Source of the DNA: Girardinichthys multiradiatus
Taxonomy: Eukaryota; Chordata; Actinopteri; Cyprinodontiformes; Goodeidae
DNA: 64,000 nt
Assembly: GCF_021462225.1 (NCBI RefSeq)
Contig: NC_061812.1
Location: forward strand, 45,861,363 to 45,925,362
Direction: 5' to 3'
The notes under the pieces were generated by a model that was not told the origin of the DNA, searched no databases, and worked only from the letters and a program-made list of their open reading frames with translations. A program made the position numbers and the translations under genes. This document shows positions 10,290 through 20,180 of this stretch, in pieces; position 1 is the stretch's first letter; the number at the start of each line of letters is the position of its first letter.

Positions 10290-11843
10290 AATATTAGCAT
10301 ATTGTGATAAAGTTCATTATTTTCCATAATGTCATGATGAAAATTTAACATTCATATATTTTAGATTCATTGCACACTAACTGAAATATTTCAGGTCTTT
10401 TATTGTCTTAATACGGATGATTTTGGTATACAGCTCATGAAAACCCAAAATTCCTATCTCACAAAATTAGCATATTTCATCCGACCAATAAAAGAAAAGT
10501 GTTTTTAATACAAAAAATGTCAACCTTCAAATAATCATGTACAGTTATGCACTCAATACTTGGTTGGGAATCCTTTGGCAGAAATGACTGCTTCAATGCG
10601 GCGTGGCATGGAGGCAATCAGCCTGTGGCACTGCTGAGGTCTTATGGAGGCCCAGGATGCTTCGATAGCGGCCTTTAGCTCATCCAGAGTGTTGGGTCTT
10701 GAGTCTCTCAACGTTCTCTTCACAATATCCCACAGATTCTCTATGGGGTTCAGATCAGGAGAGTTGGCAGGCCAATTGAGCACAGTGATACCATGGTCAG
10801 TAAACCATTTACCAGTGGTTTTGGCACTGTGAGCAGGTGCCAAGTCGTGCTGAAAAATGAAATCTTCATCTCCATAAAGCTTTTCAGCAGATGGAAGCAT
10901 GAAGTGCTCCAAAATCTCCTGATAGCTAGCTGCATTGACCCTGCCCTTGATAAAATACAGTGGACCAACACCAGCAGCTGACACGGCACCCCAGACCATC
11001 ACTGACTGTGGGTACTTCACACTGGACTTCTGGCATTTTGGCATTTCCTTCTCCCCAGTCCTCCTCCAGACTCTGGCACCTTGATTTCTGAATGACATGC
11101 AGAATTTGCTTTCATCCGAAAAAAGTACTTTGGACCACTGAGCAACAGTCCAGTGCTGCTTCTCTATAGCCCAGGTCTGAGGAATGCGGCACCTGTAGCC
11201 CATTTCCTGCACACGCCTGTGCACGGTGGCTCTGGATGTTTCTACTCCAGACTCAGTCCACTGCTTCCGCAGGTCCTTCAAGGTCTGGAATCGGCCCTTC
11301 TCCACAATCTTCCTCAGGGTCCGGTCACCTCTTCTCGTTGTGCAGCGTTTTCTGCCACACTTTTTCCTTCCCACAGACTTCCCACTGAGGTGCCTTGATA
11401 CAGCACTCTGGGAACAGCCTATTCGTTCAGAAATTACTTTCTGTGTCTTACCCTCTTGCTTGAGGGTGTTAATAGTGGCCTTCTGGACAGCAGTCAGGTC
11501 GGCAGTCTTACCCATGATTGGGGTTTTGAGTGATGAACCAGGATGGGAGTTTTAAAGGCCTCAGGAATCTTTTGCAGGTGTTTAGAGTTAACTCGTTGAT
11601 TCAGATGATTAGGTTCGTAGCTCGTTTAGAGACCCTTTTAATGATATGCTAATTTTGTGAGATAGGAATTTTGGGTTTTCATGAGCTGTATGCCAAAATC
11701 ATCCGTATTAAGACAATAAAAGACCTGAAATATTTCAGTTAGTGTGCAATGAATCTAAAATATATGAATGTAAAATTTTCATCATGACATTATGGAAAAT
11801 AATGAACTTTATCACAATATGCTAATATTTTGAGAAGGACCTG
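10276..11843 (-). mobile_element. Tc1-like transposon, young copy A
   Basis: 1568 bp with 200-bp terminal inverted repeats (10276-10475 and 11644-11843), flanked by TA (10274-10275 and 11844-11845). The termini read CAGGTCCTTCTCAAAATATT. Each repeat ends inside with CTCACAAAATTAGCATAT, which echoes the outer CTCAAAATATTAGCATAT, so each arm seems to hold two transposase-binding sites in the IR/DR plan known from Sleeping Beauty-type elements. It is inserted in the integrase of the sushi element. A second copy in opposite orientation lies at 59714-61323. Confidence 0.95.
10553..11515 (-). CDS. Tc1-like transposase with a 14-residue deletion
   Basis: 320 codons, uninterrupted, starting MGKTADLTAVQKATI. 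Two helix-turn-helix DNA-binding units cover residues 1 to about 110 (ISERIGCSQSAVSRHL; then a GRKKCGRKR hook; then SGVETSRATVHRRVQEMGY). The catalytic DD34E triad is present: VLFSDESKF, FIFQHDLAPAHSAK and PDLNPIENLW, with exactly 34 residues between the second Asp and the Glu. Compared with copy B, 14 residues (42 bp) are missing after RCRIPQ, between the DNA-binding and catalytic parts, so activity is doubtful although the frame is open. Confidence 0.93.
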   Translation of the reverse strand: MGKTADLTAVQKATINTLKQEGKTQKVISERIGCSQSAVSRHLSGKSVGRKKCGRKRCTTRRGDRTLRKIVEKGRFQTLKDLRKQWTESGVETSRATVHRRVQEMGYRCRIPQTWAIEKQHWTVAQWSKVLFSDESKFCMSFRNQGARVWRRTGEKEMPKCQKSSVKYPQSVMVWGAVSAAGVGPLYFIKGRVNAASYQEILEHFMLPSAEKLYGDEDFIFQHDLAPAHSAKTTGKWFTDHGITVLNWPANSPDLNPIENLWDIVKRTLRDSRPNTLDELKAAIEASWASIRPQQCHRLIASMPRRIEAVISAKGFPTKY

Positions 11844-11845
11844 TA

Positions 11846-12261
11846 TGTGTGTTGTGAGCATATTCGATCCATGTGAGATGTTTGCACCAAGAAGAGGGGT
11901 TGTCATTTATTATGCACCTCAAGGCGACTTCAAGTTCCTGGTTGCATCTTTCTGTCTGTCAATTAGATTGGGGGTGGTATCCAGACGAAAGACTTATGGA
12001 GGCACCAAGAGCTTTGCAAAACTCCTTCCAAACTTGCGAGATGAACTGCGGGCCTCGGTCAGAAACAATGTCCAAAGGTATGCCATGGATGCGGAAAACG
12101 TGGAGAACCAGGAGTTGGGCAGTCTCCAATGCAGACGGAAGCTTGGGTAAAGGAACAAAATGGGCTGTCTTAGTGTTAGTGTTCTTGTTTCGAGCACATG
12201 TGGGGCAAGCTGCAACAAAATCTTTAATGTTGAGGTTCATAGTCGGCCACCAGACCACCAA
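11846..12261 (-). pseudogene. sushi element integrase, zinc-binding and core (broken)
   Basis: Contains ACPTCARNK (second half of the HHCC zinc finger), then [36 protein letters not shown] with the second catalytic Asp, and SSGYHPQSN. Only about seven residues separate CARNK from AHFVPLPK, where chromovirus integrases usually carry some 45 residues including the first catalytic Asp, so there is an internal deletion. The segment continues to EYAHNTH, where the Tc1 element has inserted at a TA. Confidence 0.85.
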
Positions 12262-13678
12262 ACCTTTTGGTAAATGTGATCATACGAGTCACCCCAGGAT
12301 GACAAGTCAGTTTATTGTTGTGCACCCAATCCAGAACTTTATCGACAACAGAGTTGGGAACGAACAGCTTGCCCACTGGGCCAGTACCTGGGTCAGGTTT
12401 GGACCTCTGTGCCTCCCTGATGTTCTTTTCAATGGCCCAGGTGAGGGCGCCCACAATACAAGAATCCGGTAGGATGGAAGCTTCAGTCTTGAGTTGGTCA
12501 GAATGAGAGAACTGGCGAAAGAGAGCATCAGGCTTAATGTTCTTGGAACCGGGTCTGTAGGAGATAGAAAAATGAAAACGAGCAAAAAACAGAGACCAAC
12601 GGGCTTGTCTGAGGTTAAGTCTCTTGGCATTTTGAATGTAGGAGAGGTTCTTGTGATCAGTCCAAATGAGAAAAAGGATTTCAGTACCCTCTAACCAATG
12701 CCGCCATTCATCAAGCGCCAACTTGATGGCTAAAAGTTCACGGTTACCCACATCATAATTTTGCTCTGCTGGAGACAAGCGACGAGAAAAATAGGCACAC
12801 TGATGTACTTTATCATCCAGAGGAGACCGTTGAGATAGAATAGCCCCTATTCCAATGTCAGAAGCATCAACTTCTACAATAAATTGTGCACATGGATCAG
12901 GATGGGTCAATATGGGTGCTGAAAAAAATAGAGTCTTTAACTCACCAAATGCCCTTTCTGCCTCAGGAGTCCAATGGAACGTTTTCAGAGAGGAGGTGAG
13001 TTGAGTGAGAGGTGCAGTGACCTGACTGTAGTTCCCTATAAACCTCCTATAAAAATTTGCAAATCCCAAGAACCTTTGAAGTTGCCTGCGATCATTTGGA
13101 GTAGGCCACTCTGCCACTGTCTTGGTTTTCTCGGGATCAGTTCTGTACCTGCCTGCCTCAAAAATAAAACCCAAAAAAGACACAGATGTGACACTGAATT
13201 CGCACTTTTCGGCTTTAACAAAGAGTTGATTCTCAAAAAGCCTCTGGAGAACTGTTCTGACATGCTGGCGATGTTGTTCTATGTCCTGGGAAAAAATCAA
13301 AATGTCATCCAGATAAACAAAAACAAAGAGGTTGAGAAAGTCATGAAGAACATCCTTAATAAGAGCCTGAAAAACAGTGGGTGCATTAGTCAACCCGAAA
13401 GGCATAACCAAATACTCAAAATGTCCCAGGGGGGTTTTGAAAGCCGTTTTCCACTCATCACCCTCTCGGATCCGGACCAAATGGTAAGCATTGCACAGGT
13501 CGAATTTAGTGAAGATCTTGGCAGAATGTAATTGTTCATGTATGGAATCAATAAGTGGTAGTGGGTATTTATTTTTAATAGTGATTTGATTCAATCCTCT
13601 ATAATCAATACAAGGTCTTAATGTGCCGTCCTTCTTACCCACGAAGAAGAATCCGGCGCCAACAGGGGATGTACTCAA
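12224..13678 (-). CDS. sushi element reverse transcriptase and RNase H (frameshifted pol)
   Basis: 484 codons. Reverse transcriptase motifs in order: [53 protein letters not shown] and the catalytic [12 protein letters not shown]. The tether follows, then RNase H with [35 protein letters not shown] and [10 protein letters not shown]. Then the zinc-binding start of integrase, CHPGVTRMI. The frame leaves the coding register at about 12245 by a small rearrangement. Confidence 0.9.
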   Translation of the reverse strand: MSTSPVGAGFFFVGKKDGTLRPCIDYRGLNQITIKNKYPLPLIDSIHEQLHSAKIFTKFDLCNAYHLVRIREGDEWKTAFKTPLGHFEYLVMPFGLTNAPTVFQALIKDVLHDFLNLFVFVYLDDILIFSQDIEQHRQHVRTVLQRLFENQLFVKAEKCEFSVTSVSFLGFIFEAGRYRTDPEKTKTVAEWPTPNDRRQLQRFLGFANFYRRFIGNYSQVTAPLTQLTSSLKTFHWTPEAERAFGELKTLFFSAPILTHPDPCAQFIVEVDASDIGIGAILSQRSPLDDKVHQCAYFSRRLSPAEQNYDVGNRELLAIKLALDEWRHWLEGTEILFLIWTDHKNLSYIQNAKRLNLRQARWSLFFARFHFSISYRPGSKNIKPDALFRQFSHSDQLKTEASILPDSCIVGALTWAIEKNIREAQRSKPDPGTGPVGKLFVPNSVVDKVLDWVHNNKLTCHPGVTRMITFTKRFGGLVADYEPQH

Positions 13679-14411
13679 TGTACTCTTTCATGACCTTTCT
13701 CTCGGGTCCGGAGAGATTAAAGAGTCTGCTGGATGGTAGCGGAGCGCCTGGGAGGAGATCAATAGGGCAGTCATAGGGGTGATGCAGAGGTAAAGAAAGA
13801 GCCCCTTGTTTGCTAAACACAGGTGCGAGATTGTGGTATTCAGGTGAAACTTTGGACAGATCAACAGGCTCAGAAGGTTTGAGTTGTTTGAAAGAGTGAG
13901 AGACAGCAGTTCTTAAGCAGTTCTGGAGACAGAAATTACTCCATCTCTCTACTCTGCCCTCCATCCAATTAATAGCGGGATTATGTTTCTGCAACCAGGG
14001 AAACCCCAAAACTAATTGTGGAGAGATGGAAGAGACAACAAAGAACTCACCCCATTCATGATGGTTACCAGAGGTGACGATGTGAAGCTGAGGCACTTTA
14101 AATCTCACTTGAGACATGGTTTGACCAGTGATGCCAGTGACAGAAAGGGAATTGTTGAGAGGCTGAGAGGGTATTTGACGTTTATCAACCAGATCCGAGG
14201 AAATAAGATTCTGTTCAGCACCAGAATCAATAAAAGCGTCAACAGGAAACTTCTGTTCGCCAACAATAATAGTGACCAGAAAACACAGACGAGAGACAGG
14301 GGAAGAATGGGATATGCTCATCAAAGTCCCCTGACCTATTGACGAGCCCTCTCTTTTCCCTTCTTGGGACATCTTGTGATAAAATGTCCTCCTCGTCCAC
14401 AATATAGGCAA
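13635..14411 (-). CDS. sushi element pol, protease and start of reverse transcriptase
   Basis: The frame lies -1 relative to gag and overlaps it by 76 bases. The aspartic protease active site is [15 protein letters not shown], followed by [17 protein letters not shown], the usual flap-side text of chromovirus proteases. The connector [18 protein letters not shown] and the [15 protein letters not shown] block lead into reverse transcriptase. The frame is broken near 13670, where the reverse transcriptase continues in another frame: a disabling frameshift. Confidence 0.88.
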   Translation of the reverse strand: MPILWTRRTFYHKMSQEGKREGSSIGQGTLMSISHSSPVSRLCFLVTIIVGEQKFPVDAFIDSGAEQNLISSDLVDKRQIPSQPLNNSLSVTGITGQTMSQVRFKVPQLHIVTSGNHHEWGEFFVVSSISPQLVLGFPWLQKHNPAINWMEGRVERWSNFCLQNCLRTAVSHSFKQLKPSEPVDLSKVSPEYHNLAPVFSKQGALSLPLHHPYDCPIDLLPGAPLPSSRLFNLSGPERKVMKEYIEYIPCWRRILLRG

Positions 14412-15343
14412 AGACCACCCTCAAAGCGACGTTGTCGTTCCTCTGGGGAGAGTCGAGTGTGACCAATCTGCATTGGCTCCGGTTCCACAGATCCCTCTGA
14501 AGAGGAAGTGGGTGCGTCGAGGAAAGTGGTTCGAGGTGCCAGAGAGTGCTGCCACTGTGAATTGTAGTTCCTTTCTGTTTGTCTCTCTCTTAGACGGTTG
14601 TCAATGCGGATCGATAAGTTGATTAATTCATCCAGTCTTTCGGGTTCATCTCTCAAAACCAAATGGTCCTTTACTTGATCTGCAAGGGAATTAACAAAAA
14701 TACCCTTGAGTGCCGCTTCATCCCAACCCACTTCCTGCGCTGCCACCCGGAAGTTGATGGCGAACTCCGCCAACACTCTCCTTCCCTGTTTGAGAGTGAG
14801 TATCTTCTTAGCCGCTGCCTCCTGCTGGAGTGGTTGATCGAAGACTCTCTTGAAGTGACTGAAAAAAATGGCATAACTAAGAGACTCAACAGGGTTAGAT
14901 GCCAAATAGGCGTGCGCCCAGCACAGAGCAGATCCCTTTAGCGAGGTAACAATATAAGTAATCTTGGAGGCAGCAGTAGAGAAAAGGGAGGGGAAACGAC
15001 TAAATGCTAATTCACAATGGAGAGAAAAACCACCAAAGTTATTAGGATTACCATCAAACAGTTCAGACGGACGGAGGTCAGGCTCTCGGATCCCAGAAGA
15101 TAGAATTGAGGGTGGCTGAGGATTCTCTAAACGAACTGGAAAATTGGAAGAGGCAGGTGAGAGTTTGGTTATGTTTTCGCTTAAAGCATGAACCATACCA
15201 CCAAGTTCCGTGAGATGAGAATCCGTAGTCCTTTGTTGTTGCAGTAGCTGTTGAAGCATGGTTTCAGTAGATTGTAGGCGTTCCTTTAAGGAAGTCTGTT
15301 CATCCTCTGAATTGTTCTTCGACATGTTAGATTGCTGGAACAT
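14336..15343 (-). CDS. sushi element gag
   Basis: 335 codons; the first ATG overlaps the primer site and a second ([10 protein letters not shown]) follows six codons later. An N-terminal polar, Gln-rich coiled-coil-like segment (about residues 20-60) precedes a retrotransposon capsid-type region ([46 protein letters not shown]-like text around residue 210). Near the C-terminus is one CCHC zinc knuckle, [14 protein letters not shown] (CX2CX4HX4C), then a basic KKGKERAR tail. It forms the virus-like particle core. The frame is intact to the TAG at 14336. Confidence 0.88.
   Translation of the reverse strand: MFQQSNMSKNNSEDEQTSLKERLQSTETMLQQLLQQQRTTDSHLTELGGMVHALSENITKLSPASSNFPVRLENPQPPSILSSGIREPDLRPSELFDGNPNNFGGFSLHCELAFSRFPSLFSTAASKITYIVTSLKGSALCWAHAYLASNPVESLSYAIFFSHFKRVFDQPLQQEAAAKKILTLKQGRRVLAEFAINFRVAAQEVGWDEAALKGIFVNSLADQVKDHLVLRDEPERLDELINLSIRIDNRLRERQTERNYNSQWQHSLAPRTTFLDAPTSSSEGSVEPEPMQIGHTRLSPEERQRRFEGGLCLYCGRGGHFITRCPKKGKERARQ
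14354..14360 (-). promoter_or_regulatory. -1 ribosomal frameshift site GGGAAAA
   Basis: In sense, gag reads AAG GGA AAA GAG near its end, giving a canonical X XXY YYZ heptamer G GGA AAA. Slipping back one base yields AGA GAG GGC TCG, the start of the protease frame that runs on through [16 protein letters not shown]. The gag stop lies 15 bases downstream of the heptamer. Confidence 0.8.
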
Positions 15344-15344
15344 A
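15332..15344 (-). promoter_or_regulatory. self-complementary primer-binding site
   Basis: The sense strand reads TATGTTCCAGCAA, one base after the 5' LTR end. It has no TGG start as in tRNA-primed elements, and it is the perfect 13-nt complement of TTGCTGGAACATA inside the LTR (15682 to 15670). This matches the self-priming mechanism known for Tf1 and inferred for sushi elements. Confidence 0.7.
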
Positions 15345-15345
15345 C

Positions 15346-15796
15346 TATCATGAATTGCTTAAATAGTCGAAGTAGAACAAAACCAGAGGATGAAACAGAC
15401 TCAGCACACAGGATAAGATGGTAAATGAGGTTTATTTCTACTGTAGACTTTGTTTAAGGAATCCTGAGTTGGAGTTGTCCAGAAGCCAGAGGAGGAGGAG
15501 GTAAACCCAGGAATCCAAGGAGAGGGAGAGAGTACTGGTGATGAGAATATTTACAGTGCAGTCCTTAGGAGGGAGTATTACCAGATGTTGGCAGGCAGGT
15601 AGGCCGATAGGCAGGTCGACAGGCAGACAGACGGATAGGCAGACACACAGGAGTCCACATAACTGAGGTTATGTTCCAGCAAGGTCTGTATCAGCAACTA
15701 CCTTAAGAAGCCCATGAGCTCATTAGGAGAATGCGTTGCAGCTGCAGACAATGAGCTGCCAGAACCAACCAGAAGGGGAGGAGCAGAGATCCTACA
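15346..15796 (-). repeat. sushi element 5' LTR
   Basis: In sense orientation it starts TGTAGGATCTCTG and ends TTCATGATA. It carries a CAGACAGACGG-like short-repeat block (15610-15655). TTGCTGGAACATA (15682 to 15670) is the exact complement of the primer site just outside the LTR. If transcription begins there, as in Tf1, U3 would be about 114 bp. Confidence 0.9.
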
Positions 15797-15801
15797 GTGA
15801 T
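15797..15801. repeat. sushi-element target-site duplication, right
   Basis: GTGAT, identical to 9137-9141. Confidence 0.85.
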
Positions 15802-16192
15802 AAAACTTTGTATGCTACTGTGTTACATGCGATGTGTTACAGAGCACTTTCTTCCCAAACCTCCAAGGCCTTCACAGAACAGCTGCATTTATTAAATTAA
15901 GAATAAATTACACAAAGGTGGACTCTGTTTACTAGTAAGATTACTTCTGGGGTCTGGTTGCTCTAGACTTTATTTAGGGGTATCAAAGTAAAAGGGGGTG
16001 AATACAAATCACACACTACATAAAATTTTTTGTTTGTAAAAAATAATTAAAACCATGTATTACATTCCCTCAGCTACAGTTATGTGTTACTTTGTTGGTC
16101 TAAAATAAAATTCCAATAAAACGCCTTGAAGTTTTTGGTTGTGATGTGATGAACTGTAGTAAAGTTCAAGAGGTATGATAAATTCTGCACTG
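15802..16192. mobile_element. Tc1-like DNA transposon relic, right part
   Basis: Ends, read on the minus strand, CAGTGCAGAATTTATCAT, bordered by TA at 16193-16194. It contains CACAAAGGTGGACTCTGTTTA, GGGGGTGAATACAAATCACA and TTTGTTGGTCTAAAATAAAA, typical of the right end of the same Tc1-like family as 8250-9136. Its terminus lies 37 bases from an epb41l1 exon. Confidence 0.65.
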
Positions 16193-16229
16193 TAGATCAT
16201 CTCGTGCTTTATTAGACAGATGTACTCAC

Positions 16230-16405
16230 CCCCATCCAAGCTCCTGGACAGCAAGTACCTTCTGCTGGTGGAACGCTCAAAGTGAGGAGCAGGACGGTCA
16301 ATGAGAGCGCTGGCCTGTCTGGTTTGAGCCTGCGTCCTTCCACTGTATCGAAACTTCGACCCCATCACCAAGAAGCCCTTCGGAGGAGGCTCTGGAGAAA
16401 CCAAG
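16230..16405 (-). CDS. epb41l1: epb41l1 exon: FERM-adjacent (FA) domain
   Basis: 176 nt. The acceptor is TTCCCAG|CTTGGT and the donor is GATGGGG|GTGAGT. It encodes [18 protein letters not shown], then [31 protein letters not shown] and a Ser-Arg-rich SRSLDG end. This is the FERM-adjacent segment, which carries kinase-target serines in the family. The exon is tightly boxed by mobile DNA: a Tc1-like relic ends 37 bases beyond its donor side and another Tc1-like element begins 102 bases beyond its acceptor side. Confidence 0.96.
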
Positions 16406-16507
16406 CTGGGAAAACAAAAAACACCAGATTTTTATATGCTAAAAAAAGAGAGTAAAAAAAAAACGAAGCTAATTTAAAGCCAGACTGTCATTTTCCCTAC
16501 TGAACTA

Positions 16508-17547
16508 CAAGCATATCTCAAAAGATTTGAATATTGTAAAAAAGTTAAATATTGAAAACCCATAGTGTCACATCCTAATCAGCTAATTAACTCAAAATAC
16601 GTGTAAAGGTCTTCTGAGCCTCTAAACTCTGTCACTCTGATTGGCTACACAATCATGGAGAAGACAGCTGACTGGACAGATGTCCAGAAGACAGTCCTTG
16701 ACTCCCTACAAAAGGAGGGTAGGCCACAGAAGCTCATTACTAAAGAAAATGGTTGTTCTCAGAGTGCTGTATTCAAGCATATTCATACAAAGTTTAGTGG
16801 AAGGAAAAATGTGGTAGGAAAAAGCAATAGCAATATCCACAGCCTTAGAGGGATTGTCAAGCAAAAGCCATTCAGCAATTTGAGGCAGCTTAACAGGGAG
16901 TGGACTGAGGCTGGAGTCAGAGCATTAAGCGCCACAATGCACTGATGAATCCCACGCATGGGCTACAAATGCTGCATTTCCCATGTCAAGCCATTCCTGA
17001 ACCAGAGAAAGTGTTGCACCTGCACACACTGCCAAAGGTACCGAACATTGGGTCAGAGACCATGGTGTTACTGTACTTGACTGGCCAACAAACTGGCCTG
17101 ACCTGAACCCCATAGGTAATCTATGGAGGATTGTCAAGAGGAAGATGGAAGACAACAGACCCAACAATACAAGTGACCTGAAGCCAGCTATCAAAGCAGC
17201 CTAAACTTCCGATATACCTCAGCAGAACCACCAGCTGATTGCCTCCATGCCACTCCGCATTGATGCAGTAATTCATATAAAAGGAGCCCTAACCAAGTAT
17301 TAAGCGCTTAGAAATTAACAGACTTTTCAGAAGCCTGACATTTATGTTTAAAATGTCTTTTTCTATTGATCTTATGTAATATTCTAATTTTCGGTGACAA
17401 TGATTCATAGGTTTTCATCAAAATTACAGGAAATAAAGGCTTGAAATATTAAACTCTGTGTTATGAATCTTTATATTGAGTTTCTAAGAGTAATGACAAA
17501 AAATACTGACTTTTTTTCCTGATATTCAATTTTTTGAGATGCACCTG
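16508..17547 (+). mobile_element. Tc1-like transposon, internally deleted
   Basis: 1040 bp between TA dinucleotides (16506-16507 and 17548-17549). Ends: CAAGCATATCTCAAAAGATT on the left and, reversed, CAGGTGCATCTCAAAAAATT on the right. It carries both ends of a transposase gene but lacks the middle. Confidence 0.85.
16655..17301 (+). pseudogene. Tc1-like transposase pseudogene
   Basis: The N-terminal 96 codons are open: MEKTADWTDVQKTVLDSLQK, then GCSQSAVFKHI and a second HTH region ending ALSATMH at TGA. After a deletion the C-terminal part resumes near 17050 with DHGVTVLDWPTNWPDLNP and IVKRKMEDNRPNN, ending GALTKY at 17301. The first catalytic Asp block is missing, and the catalytic Glu is replaced by Gly (NPIGNLW). 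Clearly inactive. Confidence 0.85.
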
Positions 17548-18270
17548 TATAAACATGATACACAGTCAAATGCAAAAAAGAAAGGTCAAAATGTGTGTGT
17601 AAATTGGTGAATACTTCACAGTGTTCAGTGATGCTTTCTACAAATAAATACAAGGCCATTTTGGTAAATGCCCATGGCAACCTATCAATTTCATCCCAAA
17701 TTAATTGCCAACAGCTATTTACTGACACAAGTTTATTTATATCTCTTACTACATTTTCTCTTTCACAGCTGCTCAAAATGCCTTTTAATATAAATCCATC
17801 CAGTGGCTTTTAGAAATTAACTTCTTAATTTATCTAGTGAAATAGTGCTCACTCAGTGTCAGATCAGTTGTTTGATCAGACCCAAAATGGCACTTTTTTA
17901 AAGGTTGATGCATTGTTCTTGTGGTCTGTTTAGTTGCATTCTTTAAATCTGAGTGGACAGTGTATGCCTAGAAACGTATTCAAATGTATCACCAGTAAAT
18001 CCTTTGAGATGTTTAGAAACCTTCCAATACAGCAAACGTTTGTTTGACAACAACTCATGTTCTGACAATCTGCCTAATAAATTTGTATTGCTATTTGCAG
18101 CCTAAATGTGGGCTGCTTTCCTGAAGGTGTCAGCCCCTGAAGAATTTTACACATGAAAGAGCTGTTATTTTTACAATGTAGAGATGATTTTTATATGATT
18201 TATTTAGAGCTCATCACCACATTAACAGCAAAGCTAATGCCAAGACAACACCTTGACTATGGCTGTGTCA
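17548..18270 (-). other. intron, no feature recognised
   Basis: AT-rich intron with no recognisable repeat or conserved element. Confidence 0.5.
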
Positions 18271-18274
18271 TATT

Positions 18275-18895
18275 CAGTGCCCTGAAAAGTATTCACACCC
18301 CTGGTATTTTATATGACAGACCAACAAAAATTTGTAAATAATTGTGAACTGGAAAAAAAAGTTGTATGAATTTTTTTAATCGTTCCAAATAAAAATCTTT
18401 AAAGTGTGGTGTATATTTATATTTATCAAATCAGCTCAAGTTCTGTCAGATTAAAGAGAGGGTATTTGTTAACAGCAGCTTTTAAGACTTTAACTGGACT
18501 GTTCTAACACCTGAAATTGCTTTGATCTTAACTGTTCCATTGCACCTCTGGCTCTATTAGTATTGTCGTCCTGCTGGAAGGTGAACCTATGTCCCAGTCT
18601 CAAGTATTCTGAAGCCTCTAACAAGTTTTTTTCGAGGAATGCTCTGTATGTAGCTTCACCCATGTTCCCGTCTACCCCGTCACTGCTGTAGAAAAGCAAC
18701 CACCACAGCATGATGCTGCCACATAATTCACTGTGGATAAGTTATGTTTAGGGTTATGTTCAGAGTCAGCTTTCCACAGTCTAAACCTTAAATGTCACTT
18801 CTTATGGCTTTCTTATAACAATTACCCTCTTCTTGCACAAATTACAGTTATCCTGTCAACAGTGCTTTGGAGCTTTGCATCTCCTCCATAGTCAT
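18275..18895 (-). mobile_element. Tc1-like transposon relic, truncated
   Basis: Begins CAGTGCCCTGAAAAGTATTC, the terminus of the same family as 8250/16192. On the minus strand transposase traces are readable: GRFTFQQDDN-like text (RFTFQQDDNTN) with the second catalytic Asp region, ENLLEASEYLRLG and a following LEQSS. The far end is missing; the copy stops about 95 bases before an exon. Confidence 0.7.
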
Positions 18896-18988
18896 GATTA
18901 CATTTGAAGGCACTGTGGCTGCAGAAACAGATGTTTAGTGCGCACACATGACCACTGAATCCGAAAATTTACAGTCATTTGTTTCTTA

Positions 18989-19838
<850 letters not shown>

Positions 19839-19839
19839 A

Positions 19840-20180
19840 CACACCATGCACTAAAAAGACTTTCTCCAAAATTATTGAAAGACAAGACTGAAACTGGTCA
19901 GGGAGGTTACCAAGAAGCAGACAGCAACACTCAGGGAGCTGCGTTGTACCTGTGACAGCAATCACTGGTATTCTCCACAGGTCTAGGCTAAGGAGTATGG
20001 TTGCAAGACAGAAGCATCTTACCAAGAAAACATCCTAGCCTGACTAAAATTTCCCAAAACCTTGTGGAAGAAAATGTCATGGTATGATAAAACTAAACTT
20101 GACCTTTTGGTTCAAAATCCCTGATGGTATGTTTAGCACAAAAGGCAACACGTCAACAACAGAACACCTTGCCCACAGTA
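19840..20180 (+). mobile_element. Tc1-like transposase relic
   Basis: Plus-strand traces LVREVTKKQTATLRELR, then text matching the second HTH, then a decayed LWSDETK block (MSWYDKTKLDLL). Several stops and frame breaks. A short further piece (about 21220-21295, GNGSIMLWG) probably continues it after an insertion or decay. Confidence 0.6.

Larger units (their letters stand above)
9142..15796 (-). mobile_element. sushi-type chromovirus (Ty3/Gypsy LTR retrotransposon)
   Basis: 6655 bp on the minus strand with LTRs of 451 and 456 bp and a GTGAT duplication. In sense order it holds the 5' LTR, a self-complementary primer site, gag with one zinc knuckle, protease, reverse transcriptase, RNase H, integrase and a chromodomain, then a purine tract and the 3' LTR. 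The C-terminal chromodomain and the self-primer place it in the Tf1/sushi group of chromoviruses. The two LTRs differ at roughly 3 percent of sites by eye, which suggests a fairly recent insertion. Coding is degenerate: frameshifts in pol, a deletion in the integrase core and a Tc1 element (10276-11843) inserted in integrase. It runs in the sense direction of epb41l1. Confidence 0.93.

Noticed and set aside
12974..13531. 185-codon plus-strand frame over the sushi reverse transcriptase
   Set aside because: Shadow of the minus-strand pol gene.
16087..16229. Extension of the FA exon beyond the GTGAGT donor
   Set aside because: Text after GATGGGG|GTGAGT is transposon sequence and loses family similarity at once.
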